NCBI RefSeq assembly: GCF_000237925.1
Contig: NW_017386026.1
Coordinates: 806,001-870,000, forward strand
Source of the DNA: Schistosoma mansoni
Lineage: Eukaryota; Platyhelminthes; Trematoda; Strigeidida; Schistosomatidae
Direction: 5' to 3'
Length of the DNA stretch: 64,000 nt
Made by a program: the position numbers and the translations under genes. Positions 1 through 13,130 of the stretch are shown here, piece after piece; positions within the stretch are counted from its first letter, which is position 1; the number at the start of each line of letters is the position of its first letter. The notes below the pieces were generated by a model. That model saw only the letters and a list, made by a program, of their open reading frames with translations, did not search any database and was not told the DNA's origin.

Positions 1-85
1 GGAAATGACTGTCCAGTGTTTCCAAGTTTTCCATGGTGATCTAAATTCAATTGACTCATGAATTCAACTATTAAATTTCTTAAAT
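1..85 (+). repeat. 3' tail fragment of hammerhead SINE-like repeat (family B)
   Basis: The first bases match the tail that follows the ribozyme in the repeats at 51-55 kb: a GTCCAGTG start, then CCATGGTGATCTA, then TTGACTCATGA and TTTCAACTA-like blocks. The ribozyme itself would lie left of the window. It sits downstream of the last visible MyoD exon, so it is in that gene's next intron or 3' flank. Confidence 0.6.
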
Positions 86-413
86 TAAATCCCAAAATTC
101 TTAGTAAGTTAATTATTTTGTTGATAACTTAATGTAGATAAATACATTGAAATCATGATTTCTATTAAGACAAATCGCTGTATGATGGTATCTAATTTTT
201 AGTTATGAAAACACATTTGTGGACCAAAAGTTATTATCGGAGGGCGGATCCAAGTGAATTATTAATTATAGTGGCTTAAATTATTTATTAAAGGGGTCTC
301 TTTTGAAATTTAAGTCCAAGCATTGATGAATATAATGAAGATTAATATATGCAATAAACATTCTGATAATATATGTGAATGATATATTAAATAAAATTGA
401 TTGAAACACTTAC

Positions 414-1148
414 TTTTGTTGTTGGAATAAGGGAACATATAGAATTAGGCATTGAATTTAGTTGATCTTCAGGTCTGCATTCTGTTGGTAAACTACCGAG
501 TGACAAATCTGTAAGAGAATCGGTAGAATCATGTCTATTTCCATTTTCTAAATTGAAATCACATCTGAAATTCAACAAATTGGGACTGTCTTGAAAACAT
601 GGATAAGTTAATAGGCATCTATTGTTATTAGATAAATGGGGTTGATTTGTCACTGATGAAGATGTTTCATTTTGTTCTTTACTATATTTATTGTTGATGG
701 TTGTTTTCGGTTGTTTTATAGATGTATTAGAATGATGATAATTGTTTAAAGTAGTTACGGAAGTTGTTACAGATGAATTGCATTGAGTTATACGGTTATG
801 TGCACTACTCTTGTTTACATCATTTTGAGATGTAGTAACTACGTTCAATGCTGATGTTAACGGTGTCATACCCATTGGTATAACGCCATTCTGTTGTAAC
901 ATATCTTCTAAATTTTCAATATAATCTATGGCATTTCTTAAAATTTCCACTTTGGGCATACGTTGATTTGGATTAGCACATGTACGTTTTTTTAATGTTT
1001 CAAATGCTTCATTAACTTTACGTAAACGACGTCGTTCACGCATTGTTGCAGCTTTTCTCCGATCGACTTGCATAGTTTTTTTCTTGCATGCTTTACATGC
1101 CCATAGTAGACACTGTCCATGTGAACCAGGTGCAATAACATGTTCTTC
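414..1148 (-). CDS. MyoD: MyoD-family bHLH transcription factor, exon with Cys/His-rich and bHLH domains
   Basis: This exon carries the diagnostic part of a myogenic regulatory factor, a nuclear DNA-binding factor that switches on muscle genes through E-boxes. Reading from the acceptor (AG at 1149-1150), it opens with [12 protein letters not shown], followed by the Cys-rich [12 protein letters not shown] motif found just before the basic region of MyoD/nautilus proteins. Next come the basic region [20 protein letters not shown] and a helix-loop-helix with [20 protein letters not shown]. The Ala-Thr pair in the basic region and the Lys at its junction with helix 1, known myogenic determinants, are present. 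A Ser/Thr/Asn-rich region of about 140 residues follows. The exon joins in phase 0 to the exon at 5505-7811. It ends at AAA followed by GTAAGT (413 downward), so more coding sequence probably lies left of the window; if that donor is not used, a stop follows at about 387. The family call is firm; the C-terminus is open. Confidence 0.93.
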
Positions 1149-2642
1149 CTAAGAAAATAGGATGAGAAAGTAGGAAGAAATATCGAAATACTGTTTACTT
1201 TGATTTACATACTACTTGTTTTTTTCTGAGATAAATATTTGAAGTGTATAACTAATGATAAAATGACATATTACAAGATGTAATTTAATTCCAAATAACA
1301 AGTCATTGATTTGTGTATTATTGACTTTAAATCCAATTTATATTAGCTATTAATGTGACAATTGTATAAAAAAGTTTGTAAAATAGTTCCTTTAGGGTAT
1401 CTGGTCATCAGTTATCATTATAATTTAAGTAAAATGAGAAGTAATAAACATGACGACGTTGATGATGATGATGTTGTTAGCTAATCAATGGGATGAAATT
1501 CTGTTCTTATTCTTATAATAAGCTAGTTATTTTTCAGAATGCACAAGTGAAAACTGGATAATAATTTCAAACAACAGGCGCGCTGACAATTATCTGCAGA
1601 AATACGTAGATGCATAGATACACGAGCTATTATACTTAAATATATCTCAGTATATATTTGTTTCTTTAAAGTGAACAAAGGGAGAATGTTATGAACAGAT
1701 AATTCTGTTTCTATCCTCGCAAGGAATTTCTGTGTGGTTGTGTATGAAGGAGATGGGAAAAATTGTAACTAATACAATTACTACTACTGAACTATTTTTT
1801 CTCAATGTTATAATAGTAAAATATTTTATCTAAATATTTTAGTTACCATGGCATAGAAGGTACATATAAGAGTTAATAGCTGTACACATATGCACACACA
1901 CACAAATATAGAGATACGTAAAGTGACAACAAGACAGGAAAACTATTATGCTTGTAGGTGGAAGATGGATGTCATCAACTGATTCACGACTGAAGGGGAC
2001 GATGTTGTACACATAAACAGATCTGTAATCGGGTGGGTGTTTACATACAAAAAATAATTCTTAGAAAGAAAATGGCTATAGTAACTGTAACATTACATTC
2101 TTTTAATTTAATATTTGTATAATCGACTATATAATTTATAGTGATGACATTTTAGCGTCAGTTGTTCCTGATATATATATATAATAGTTCGTAGATATAT
2201 TCACTCTTTTACGATTAATTTAAACCAGTGAAGAAAAAGCGAGTGTATTGATAAATAGAGAGACTACATGTAATTACTACCTACCATTTTGCTTGTTTAT
2301 GAGGAATAAAATAATGATATGAGTTCAAGAGGGAAGGAAAAAAAATGAAACGATAGAAAATAAAACAAATTAAGAGGTAAAAATTTACACATCGACTTAG
2401 AAGAGAATGAAAGACAAATCACAGTATCCAAGGTAATTTTTTTATGAAATTAAGTGCAAAGTAACCATAACAATAATATTATTTTCATTAATGAAGACGA
2501 TAATAACCATAAACATTAAATGTGAATGAAATGAATACTTTGAAAAAAGATTAAATAGAATGAAGTAAAGTGAACAACTGTTCAAATTTAGACATATAAA
2601 GATTTTAAGCTGATGATTTGAGTCTCTATAATGCTTTCTGTG

Positions 2643-2643
<1 letters not shown>

Positions 2644-2686
<43 letters not shown>
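2644..2686. repeat. (TA)n microsatellite
   Basis: About 21 uninterrupted TA units directly abut a Penelope 3'-end fragment. Other TA runs in the window are at 12970-12985, 29174-29246 and 36320-36342. Confidence 0.95.
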
Positions 2687-2687
<1 letters not shown>

Positions 2688-2688
<1 letters not shown>

Positions 2689-2790
2689 CTTGTTGATGTG
2701 GGTTTGTTCTCTGAGCTGGATGGTTTGGTCGTGGAGCTTTCATCATCCCTCTGAACGACATCATCAGCACAAACTTCGCTTGTAAACAAG
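2688..2790 (-). mobile_element. Penelope-like element, 3'-terminal fragment
   Basis: On the minus strand this reads CGAAGTTTGTGCTGATG, then blocks with CCAAACCATCCAGCTCAGAG and AACAAACCCACATCA. The same order of blocks, diverged, follows the GIY-YIG region at 25890-25985, and a close copy flanks the assembly gap at 62.7-63.0 kb. It is therefore called as a 3' fragment of the same Penelope-like family. Confidence 0.6.
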
Positions 2791-4739
2791 GCTATTATTA
2801 CTAACAGTGTCATCACATAGTCATACTTTTGTTCTATTGCTAAATGTCTTGAATAATAGTGAAAAAAGATAACTTTGTTTTTTAATGATACATTGATTAT
2901 TTACTACGGTAAATATGTAAAATTTCTTCTTATTCTAGAAAATCCTTTTTATAAAGGTTTCTAGTAGAAACTAATGTTGACTAGTTCTACAAATTACTAA
3001 CTTACTAATAACTGCATGATTACAATAGAGATTAGTTTCTAGTGATGGTTTCTACAAACTGTGAACGATATACCGTTACTCGTAGATTTGACCAATTAGT
3101 TACTCACCTGCGACACTGTTACTGAGGATCGGATTACATCTTAAGCTTTCTTCACTTTAATTTTTGGATAAATGGGTTTTATTTCCAGAGGAACCTAATA
3201 TTCTTGGATTTCGTGTCATACTTATGTGTGTTTTTGTAGCTAATTAGGATACACACTCAAGATCACACTCACATTCTCTACATTTTTAATTGACTATCCC
3301 TCTCTTTCACCTAGTAGTGAAAGTAAACTTTACGGATTCTTAATTGCTTGTTATCGATATTCAGAACTGTAACCGACTGATCCCTGTCGACATACGAGCA
3401 TCTTGAACGAATTGCATTAATATAGCATTATGTCATAAATTTTGATATATTTGTGTCCAGGAATCGAACAGATTATTTGTAGTCCATTATACTAAAAACA
3501 GGAGATTACAAAACATAATCAATACCTTCATACCCGTTCAAAAGGTTAGTAACCATCTGGCCTGTTACCTCATCGGATAATGAGTTGAGCATTTAAAACC
3601 ATAAGCATCGTCCTATGTTTCGAGTCTATATCAGTACCGTTATGCAAATACAACCAGTTAGCGAGTCTGAAACAGGAGTTACGGATTCCAATTCTAACTA
3701 TAGATAAAATATGTTAAATTACTTTCTCTAAAACCGTCTAAGCTAAATAAACAGTTTGGTTTACTTTCTTATCAGCCATCAACATGCTTTTAATGTCAAA
3801 AGTTTCTTTATCCTAAACGAAAATGATTATGTAATCCTGTCTAAAAGTAGATTGAATAATACTTGACATGTGATAAAATGGTATTTTATAGTTAATATAA
3901 CTGGCTAATTCCAATGTCATTTATCATTAAAAGATTATATCATGCATACATTTAACTGGTATGCTAATTTATGCACAATGTCTATCAAATTTGTAGATAA
4001 AAGAGAACTAGACATTTTCACTGTTCAATTGATCTATTCGTTTAATGCTTCACTGCTTGCATTATATATAACAACAGTAATAATAAGTGAAGTGGGATAT
4101 ATATTTTATTGGAAGCTGGAAGGGGGAGAGTAGAAGGTCGAATATACTTTTCTACGTTAACATTAAACTTGTTACACATGATTTCTTTTAAACAAGTTAA
4201 TTAGATAACATTATTTAAAGGATGATCCTTTTCATAATAAAAAAATTCTTTATACAGGTTATATTGTGTTGACCTCATGGAGTCATTATTATCAGTATTA
4301 TTATTATGTATTTTTTTCATTGAGAACATTTAAAGATAGGATTGATCAGTGAAGTGACTTTTTAGATAAGTTGGAAATATTCATTTTGGTTTATTTAAGA
4401 GAGATGTAAAGATAAAAATCTGGAGAGCCATTGAATATGTCTTTATCAATTAATGTTTTAACTCAGCAGGGTAACCTATGCAGTTGAATAATATGCTTAT
4501 TTTTTTGAAATTGATGATACAAAGTTTCTATAATGTAAATTAAAATTTACATGAATAGATTGGGATATACATTTACACAGCAAAAATGAAAATGTATAGG
4601 ATATTCTTAATATAAGTTTAACCATTCCTTTTCACCAATTTCAAGTGTGAGACAGTCACTCAACAGTGACATCGGAAGATTTTTGGCCTTTATTGCGAAT
4701 TTATCAATGTTAAGCAAATAAATCATTGTAAACCAAGGT

Positions 4740-4805
4740 TAATGTTCCAAAGGTTAAATGCTGGTCCCGAGACATGAAGGCCCTGGGTTCGACACCCGAT
4801 TAGCC
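4740..4805 (+). repeat. tRNA-like head of a decayed SINE
   Basis: A stretch with GGTTAAATGCTGG, then an RNA polymerase III B-box-like CTGGGTTCGACACCC, resembles the tRNA-like part of the hammerhead SINE-like repeats at 51-54 kb. No ribozyme or tail follows and no complete tRNA cloverleaf is apparent. Confidence 0.4.
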
Positions 4806-5504
4806 CATGCTTATCTTACTTTTAGTATGGATTGTAGTCTATTGATCAGATTTCTGTATGGATATCAATTTGGTGTTTTATTAAGTTGTCGTGCTATAAA
4901 ACTGAAGTCAAGAAAAGTTTGTGTTTAATTTAAAATAGTTTTTCTATATCACATTTAAACATTACTTAAAACAATAACTGATTATTTGTGTCAAACACAG
5001 ATATGGACGATTAATTACATTCAATAAATCCTAGGTGAAGTACCAAGATTATAGTTTTACCAATCAGCTTATTAAAACTTTAGGTTTCACACAAGTCTAA
5101 AGTTCATTTATTCAATAAATGAAGAAAAAAAACTCGTTAACTAAGTTTTCATCTTTGATTAAATTCTAGATACAGGATAATTACAGTTATGATATACTTC
5201 TCATTTAATTTCAAGTATTTTTGAAGAACTGTTAGTCAAACATGATTAGCTCAATGCCTCAGTTATATGTGTATAAGCCCAAGTTTCCATATCATATTAC
5301 CGCAACGATATGAACTTTAAAAAAAATGATTAAGAAATCAAATGATGTGGGATCAATAGTAGAACAAAAGGCCACACTTTAAGGATAGTTTTAAAAAGGA
5401 GAAATAGGAAACATGTGTATGAAGGAATGCCGGAACTCAACACTTTGAAGACCATAAAACCCATTTACAAACATATTGAAATATGGATTACTTAAAATGC
5501 TTAC

Positions 5505-7811
5505 CTTAGTTTCTTCAGTATCATCATAATCTGAATCAGATTCGTCATCTGTACTGCTACTTGTATCATCACATATATTTGACTTCATTACTGCTGTTTT
5601 CATCGTCGACTGTGAAGTTTGTAATTCATTTATTGTTGTGTTGATCAAATGATGTTTATCTATACTCATCACTGGTTGTTTCATACGGGAATAACGACCA
5701 CGTTTACGCAATGATGAGGTTGTTTGTTGTTGTGTACTTGGTCGTTCAGGTTTCGATGAGATCGTTGTTGAGTCTGACTGCATCATTGACTTAGTACGTT
5801 TTAGTGATGTAGTTGTAGAATTATTTGTTGACAGTTCTGTTTGTTTTCGTCTATCATTCTTAGTTTTCTCACTTATCATTTGTTCTGTGTCAATAGATGA
5901 TTTATTTGAATCAGGATTTGTATATTTATCAGTCTTTTCTACTGATATATTATGGGATGGCGATGTTATATGGAAACTGTTATTAGTTATGTACGATACT
6001 GGTGGGTTGCTGACAAGTTCCGACTTTTGACAAGTGTTTTTATTTGTTGTACTTTGTAGATGAGTCTGAAATTCATTTAATAGGCAATGAGGTCTTTTTC
6101 CTGAATTGTTATTATTGTCTGACGATGCATTACCAAGTGAACTTGATGATCTCGATGCAGCTGATGAAGTTGAAGAGGACCCATCAAAAATAATCTGTGT
6201 TTGATTAAAACTACTTACTGAATTCTCACTTGTTGTGGGAGTGGTTGTGGCAGCGATTTGTGTAGAAACTGGTAGACAATACATGTTATGATTATTATTA
6301 GTAGTAGTGCTACTATTGTCATTGTTATCAAAAGATTTGGATATATTTGACACGTGTTGTTTAGCCTCTGTAATTAATAAACGTTGTGGTGTTGTATTAT
6401 GTAACAGATCAGGGCTATTATAGATTCTATTGTTCAAATAATCTATTTGACGATTGCCAAAGTTTGCTTCTGATGATAATGGAGTTGATGTAAAATGGCT
6501 TGCTGATGTTAAATATTTACTAGACTGACGATGTTGGTGTTGTGACATTAATGATATTTCATCTGGATACGTATTTATCTTATCTTGTGTCCAATTATTT
6601 GATAAATTAAATTCATCATTTGTTACCGAAGGTATTATGATTGATGATGGAATTATTGTTTGTTCATTTGAAACATAATTTTCAGGATAAGGTGATTTCA
6701 AATCGTTGAATGTAGTTTTTCGAGAGTTTCGTATATATGTGTTATGTTCATTTGGTTGTAATAGTTGTTGAAATTGTTGTCTTTGTTGATTCTGTTTATG
6801 TTGACGTAGATAAGTGCTATCATCATCTTCATTATCATCATCATCGTCAATTGGTGTTTCTATTTTAACAAGTTCATTTTCGGGAACATGTTGATAATGA
6901 TACACTGATGATGGTAAAAATTCATGATTATTATGTGGATTAGATAAAATATTTGTATGACATAATATTAAGTCATCATCAATTGTTGATTTTGAAGTAC
7001 TATTATAGTTATGTTTACTATTATTATTAGTAGTATTGGTTACTAACTGATGTACTAATGTTTGAAATGGTGATTGATTTACAAACTGTGAATAGTGGTC
7101 CAGATGACGCAATACAGATGTTTTTATTAATTCAGTTTCATTTGGTAATACTGTGATAAATTCTTCGGTTGTCGGTTGAAGGAACTGAGAATTCAGTGAA
7201 AACTCAATTTGATCACATAAATTAGTTTGATATGTTTCTGCTGTCATTGACGATGTTGGTGTTATAGTTGCTGTCACTGACGCTGTTGTTGTTGAGGTTG
7301 ATGATAATGATGATGGTGATATAGAAGGTAAATGATGATTTGAATTAATTAATGGTATAAAAGAATTCGCACATCTAAATGGATTATTATCATTATTATT
7401 GTTATTATTATTCAATGTGACAATAGGATAATGCGGCTGATTTGTTGTATAATGTGAATTAGTTGAATATTGATTTGACAAATTTCCATAGGGTGAACTA
7501 GTAGAAGATGATAGTCCATAATGATTAGTATGACTATCTAATATGTTATGATTGTATTCGGAGTTGTTTTCTACATTGAAATTCACCTGTTCATTCGTTA
7601 ATGCAATATGATGATGATTAATAGATGAAGTGAAATGTGTCGAATTTTTTGTTGTTGCATTATTGTTATTATTGTTAATCACTTGTGTAGGATAAGATAA
7701 CAGTTGACATGATTCAGTAGATATATCATCTATTATACTACTGCTATTATTACTGTAGTTAGCAAATGTATTGTTTAAACGATGGTGTGACTGTTCATAT
7801 TCTCCAATCAT
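5505..7811 (-). CDS. MyoD: MyoD-family gene, large first coding exon (low-complexity N-terminal region)
   Basis: This exon encodes 769 residues starting MIGEYEQSHHRLNNTF and ending SDYDDTEETK, where AAG meets GTAAGC. It joins in phase 0 to the bHLH exon, giving TEETK then EEHVIAPG, which puts an acidic stretch before the Cys-rich motif as in other MyoD proteins. The rest is very rich in Asn, Ser, Thr, His and Gln with runs of Asn and Asp (for example DDDDDNEDDD) and no recognisable domain. The first ATG of the long frame was taken as the start. With the second exon the protein would be at least 1014 residues, about three times vertebrate MyoD. A long disordered N-terminus is the obvious reading; a role in transactivation is inference. 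Confidence 0.85.
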
Positions 7812-7822
7812 AATTTTGAGTC

Positions 7823-7828
7823 CACGTG
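7823..7828. promoter_or_regulatory. E-box-like CACGTG upstream of the MyoD start
   Basis: A palindromic CACGTG lies 12 bases before the ATG. bHLH factors bind E-boxes, so autoregulation is conceivable, but a six-base site this close to the start may be in the 5' UTR and may be chance. Confidence 0.2.
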
Positions 7829-7831
7829 ATT

Positions 7832-9730
7832 TTTAATGTGTAGAAAATTTTCCAAGGATTTTTCAAATAACACAAAAGGACAACTGTTAATTGTCTTGTC
7901 AGAGATTTATGTATATATGTATTAATACATAAATCAATTAAGTATTGATACTATTAGTGTTAAATCTGTAATAATCTGATCACTTTGATAAAATCGATTT
8001 CGTTGATACTTGGACACGGAAATAGTAAGAAAATTTGTTATCCTGTTTCACCGTATAATATGTAAAAGTCAGCAGGTGAATTCACTGCAATAGTTTTGAT
8101 CAACTTCTGTTGTTTTTCGTTTATTAGACAACAGTTGGTATTACTCCAGTCAGCTGCCAACCTGAATTTTTTCCTATGTACGCACAAATGTGGTTTAGTG
8201 TAATTGTGTATACCTCCGTGTGTATGTATGTATCCAAAAATGTATTGAGATTTAACACGAGTTGAATGTTTTTGAAGAGGAATTAGGAAATTTTTGACTG
8301 TTGACTACAGTGAAAAAAATTAAACAGTTTTTGAGTGCTGCTGTTTTTCTCTTCCAGTAAATAATTTATTTCTTGTTTCTTATCAGTGAGAAAATTTTGT
8401 GTATTCTTGGACAATCCTTTGAGAGAAAATAGTTTCCTTTTTGTTTTTTTATCTTCTGGTTACATAAAATTGGAAGTATATTGATGATAGTTCAATTAGT
8501 TGTGAACGTGAACAGTTGTCGATCTTCTCAAAATAGTAGTGAATCTTTGAATAAAGAAAATATAAATGTATGACCTTGTATAAATGAATCTTTAAGATCT
8601 GATGGACACAGTTTGACAAGTACAAGTTTTTGGTTATTCACGAAGTTGAAGAAGAAGTTATTCAATTAATATTCTTATTGTTATTTGGAACAGTTGACTT
8701 TCGTAGATAAGTGTATGTACACACGTGTTATGTATAATGTTAAACAGTTGCTTTTGACTTGGTTGGAACTGACTATTCAAGATTATTACAGCAACTGTTG
8801 TGGCAACTTTTTTTCCACCTCTTATGTTTAAAATTACTTTGGACGATTTGTGAATGTATAACAATTGTTACTCTAAATGATTCGGTTGTTTTAATCAAAG
8901 AAAATATATTTGACAAGTTTGCACAGTTGTACCACAGAATTTATTCTTTAAGTATACTGGTATATATAAACCCATCAGTGGTACACAATTTGTTAACAAC
9001 ATCGCCACCCTATTCTAGCAGTTTGTGTTCTTTCTAAATTAAATTAACTTTACTTTTATTGGTTAGTAATATTAAGTATTCCGATCTCTTGTCTACCAAA
9101 TGTAGTTTTCTTCCCATAATATTGATTTGCACAAGTAAAGTGCGCTACAAATTGAATTAATTTACAATTATAAATGTGTGCAGACTAAAAATTATTTTTC
9201 TACCCTTCCTAAAATCGAATCAACACAATAATTTTAATTGGTTACTTATTTCGCAGATGAAATTCAATACACAATTGAATAATACCACTTGGCCAATAGC
9301 AATAAAAAGAAATGCAATACAATTCCCACTATGTAAGTCGTCTACAGTAAAACACCACGTGATAAGGTGCATATATTGTGTGAATAGATTTTAACGAATT
9401 TAACATGTGGATTTTTTAATCTTCAAAGTAGATTCCTAATAGAATTAGTATTATACCGACAACTACTATCCCCACTATTACTAACTCTAGGACCACTAGT
9501 GATAGTAGGTAGAAAGAAGACCAAGCAAATCACTGTTTTAACTTACTTGGAGATTTGATATTTTTGAAAAAGAACATGTGTCGAATAGTGTAATCAATAT
9601 GATTTCTAGCTGGACTAGTCACAATGTGTGTAAAACTAAATGAAAGGGATAGTACTTCAGTTTTTATTTGACTGTTTCTTAATCTTCCAGTCAGTTACAA
9701 TAACTATATTACATTCTTAGAGTTTTTGAA
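7832..9730. other. Non-coding flank upstream of MyoD
   Basis: AT-rich sequence expected to hold the MyoD promoter and 5' UTR. The open frames at 8658-8864, 8759-9037 and 9176-9394 have no domain, motif or splice support and I do not call them. Confidence 0.5.
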
Positions 9731-9734
9731 TATT

Positions 9735-9880
9735 TTTTTTCTGGCTAGCGTTTTTTAGCGAGTTAGTTTTCCACGGGATGGGGTCGCTAGTCCCATGCCA
9801 AACCCTCCTCCTTTATTCGGGCTGGGGACCGGTATTAGCCCCCGGGGGGGGGTTACAGGCGGAGTTATATTACATGTACT
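9735..9880 (-). repeat. RTE-LINE 5'-end-like fragment
   Basis: Contains GGATGGGGTCGCTAGTCCC, then a C-rich block CCTCCTCCTTTATTCGGGC and GGGGACCGGTATTAGCCCC. A related sequence lies beside the 5' end of the RTE LINE at 34830-34965, and another copy is at 56010-56140. This copy is isolated. Confidence 0.5.
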
Positions 9881-11290
9881 CATTGAATTTCATAAAGACT
9901 GTAATTAGTATCTCTCAAATCGAATTAGTCCTTAGGCTATAATAAATGTCATATCTATATACTCCCTAGTAAAGATCAAATTTAATAGTTCAAAATTACA
10001 GTATAACTATTTGACTAAGTAATTGGACATTACAATCCATTTTGTTTGATGCTAGACAGTTAGAAGTAATCTACAGAAGCCTTATGTTTCTTTCTGGTTG
10101 ATAGATGCTTTCATTTCTCACTAAAGAGTTTCTATCAGAGTGACGATTTAGAGACATTACTACTAAAACTTTTGTGTAGTGAGTGATAAGAGGAAACAAA
10201 CAACAGCGGTCGGAGTAGCAACAGGACTGGAAGGACGATGGAGTTTGTGAGAGGCATTTGAAGGAAGATGTGCAAATGGCATATTCAATGTATTGTTTCC
10301 ATATTGTACAAATTCAGTGTGTGACTTTGCACAATACCCAAGTCTTCATTTATTACAGACGTGCAGACGATTACTAGTTACACATTTTGTAATTGTGAGA
10401 ATTCTCAGTAGTGCTCACACAAAATACCGTTGGGTTCAAACCAAGGACCTATATGATCCATACGGTTTGCTTGCACTTTGAAATACTGAGTTTGCTTTCA
10501 GTGGTACATGTTCCTAACTTCATTTGATTTTCCTGTCACAATGTCATTTGAATAAAACAAGTTTAAATTGGTTGAAGAACTGGATATTAAACATCGTCGC
10601 CTTATCAAGTGCTGATTGAATTCTATTTGTGAAGTTACACTGTGCTCAGTAGGGTACGTGACACTCTGTCAGATAAGATTATGTTTTGGCAATGAGGAAA
10701 CAGGCAGGTAGATTTCAACCTAGGTTTAGTACTGGTAGGCATTCATCAAGCCCAAACCACATGGTATTGGGTATTACTCAATCATAGATTGAAATGAATA
10801 TCTTACTTCCATCTGGCCTCAACTAACTCACCACTAACCAATATAAATATCAATATAGGGTTGAGGAGATCGTTTGGTTCTAATTAAGATCATGAACCGA
10901 TTAATGTTAGACGATCCCGGTTCGGGTCACAAGGGAAGAGTTAGTTTCTTCAAGATCGTAAACACATTCTGTTGGTCACTGTCATCTGGGATAAAACCAA
11001 GACTTCTAACCGTATAACAATAAAGTTGTTCGTCGTTGGTTTTTTTAGAGTAATAGTAATGACAGCTAAAACCCATAAAATTTCTAATTTAAATAAAAGC
11101 CTTTTCATACAGAATCTCCAATTAATAATTATGGCAGTCGCTTTCAAAATCTATTGTTGATATAAATTTTTTTCTGCTGATGGTACCAGAAAACATTCAA
11201 AAATAAGTCTAGAAATAAGTAAATGCACTTTATCGAAGATACTTGTAGTCTTGTTATTTACATGAACATCAAAAAATTTAATTAAAGAAG
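9881..11290. other. Unannotatable AT-rich sequence
   Basis: No gene recognised. A B-box-like CCCGGTTCGGGTC at about 10916-10928 may be a remnant of a tRNA-derived SINE. The overlapping frames at 10950-11160 lie on both strands and are uninformative. Confidence 0.4.
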
Positions 11291-11450
11291 AGATGGGTGG
11301 TGGCTAAAAGTAGAACTCAGGACGCACGTTTCGTCCGATTTAGGACTCGTTAGGTGGATATACCTGCACCACAGAGTTATTGTTCACTCCGGGGCTGAAA
11401 CCCAGTACCGTTTGCTTCAAAGGTCATCGCGTTTTGTGCTCTGAATGCAA
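11291..11450 (-). repeat. Sm-alpha-type SINE with degenerate hammerhead
   Basis: On the minus strand: a tRNA-like part, then GAGTGAAC and AACTCTG, then GCAGGTATATCCA, a hammerhead-like core and a CCTGAGTTCTAC tail, parallel to the copy at 56713-56858. The first core box (11347-11353, minus strand) reads CTAACGA instead of CTGANGA, so cleavage activity is unlikely. Confidence 0.75.
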
Positions 11451-13130
11451 TCTACAGTGTATTTTTCATAAAACGATAGCATTTCGCATAATCTTATACT
11501 AACTTTACTGTACTTAGTCTCTACGGCTTTTTTTCACTGGTGACCCTAGTGATAGTGTAGTGAACAAGAATGCGACTGGGGACAATCGAATATGTTTACG
11601 CAAAAATCACAGACTATTTCATTAAATTCTGATAACCATACAACAAACAGTTAATTTGCAAAATAACAACCAATTGTCTTAATCTTCACTGTTCCTTCTG
11701 TAAATATCAATCCATCTTCTCTAATTTCATTGTTTTTTGAATTTTCCTACCAATTGCGCTTCATTTCAGTTCTTTCCTTATCGGTCTTCTGTCAAAATAC
11801 ATTCTATGTCTAACCATCACCATATACTACTTATACGGATATAAGTAGACCACACTACAATAGTATATATTGCGGGAAACCCTATAATGTGTTTCCGTAT
11901 TTTTGCGAGATCATTTTATTTTGCTTTTTTTGTTGTCATATTTTTGTGTAAACTTGTACCCTTTTTACCATGAAATATAACCCAAGATTAATCATAGACA
12001 AAACCCTTATATCCAAAATATTACGACTTATTTCATTTATTAAATAGTCCCTTGGATAACGTGGTATGCACGGTTCCAAAAATACATCGATAACTGGTTT
12101 TTTGCCGTTGATTTCAAACGATCCAATGCTAAAAGCCCAGATCGTTACCCCCTCAACTTATATCCATGAATTAACAAGCGGATATTCTGGGATGTCATGG
12201 AACAATCACTATTAAGCAGCTAGCTACTCATGTTCAGTAGACGAGTAAGCTTTTGTCAGCAGTTCATAGGAAGTTGCTGGTCTTTTAATAAATCACAGAT
12301 TAACGTAGATCACGGAAATGTAAAACTAATCAAGCTAGGTATAAATATGAATGTGGTGTTTAGTGTCGCACAGCACATTATTCCAAAGTCGACAATGCCT
12401 CTTGAAACGACTCCAGAGTACCCACTAGTGTAGCAATGGATGTATCTGAGCCAGCAATCAAAAAGGTATTAAATTAACTTGTAGACAACAGCTGACAATA
12501 ATTCACATTCTCTTTGAGACGGCTGAAAAGTGTCGAATAGAAATATAAAGTCCTTGGTTTCTATACCGGTTACTGACGTCTAACAAGATAGTCAGTGTGC
12601 TCTAAAAAATCAAAATCTGCCTGTAATTGCAGCCTAAATCAATTTTAGTAAGGCCTCCAACAAATTTCCACATAAAGTCGTTACTTAAGTTTTTTTCATG
12701 TGTAAATAACTTTTAGTTGGACGTCAAGTATAAATAGTGGTTATCTCTAACTTGTTTGTCTGACTGAGTATATATACTGATATTTTGGTCATTACAAATA
12801 TCTGTTGGAGGAACCATTAGACTACGTTTGAGGATCCTGTTGTGTCACATTTCAATCTAGTATGGTCAGACTAACTGTACGCTGATTCACTTACCAGATG
12901 TACTAAATAGCATTATAAACATTGGCAAATATGACTGAAATTAGAAAAAAGTTATCCAAGCTTGTGTGCATATATATATATATATTGAAGTGTGACCAGT
13001 GTTAGTTTGAGCTCATTCATGTCTCAGTAGTTGTCGACACAATGATTGTTAAAATTCTGGTTGTAAGATGACCACTGTAAGGTAACACGTGTTGCTTGGT
13101 CTAGATGACATTGTAGATGGCGTCGAGTAG
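11451..13130. other. No feature recognised
   Basis: AT-rich sequence with scattered short open frames, none with motif or splice support. A short (TA)n lies at 12970-12985. Confidence 0.4.

Larger units (their letters stand above)
1149..5504 (-). other. MyoD intron (about 4.4 kb) with repeat debris
   Basis: The intron is bounded by GTAAGC at the donor (5504 downward) and TTTTCTTAG at the acceptor (1149). Inside are a (TA)n run at 2644-2686, a Penelope 3'-end fragment at about 2688-2790 and a tRNA-like SINE scrap near 4740-4805. I see no further exon in it; the short open frames at 2588-2770 and 3942-4133 look like chance. Confidence 0.75.

Noticed and set aside
2588-2770. 60-residue frame with IYIYIY run
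   Set aside because: It is a translation of the (TA)n repeat and the adjoining Penelope fragment.
2755-2790. CTGATGA and GAAA in the Penelope 3' fragment, as a possible hammerhead
   Set aside because: The bases between do not form a stem II and no complementary stem I or GTC-type site follows; GTCGT and ACGAC pair across instead.
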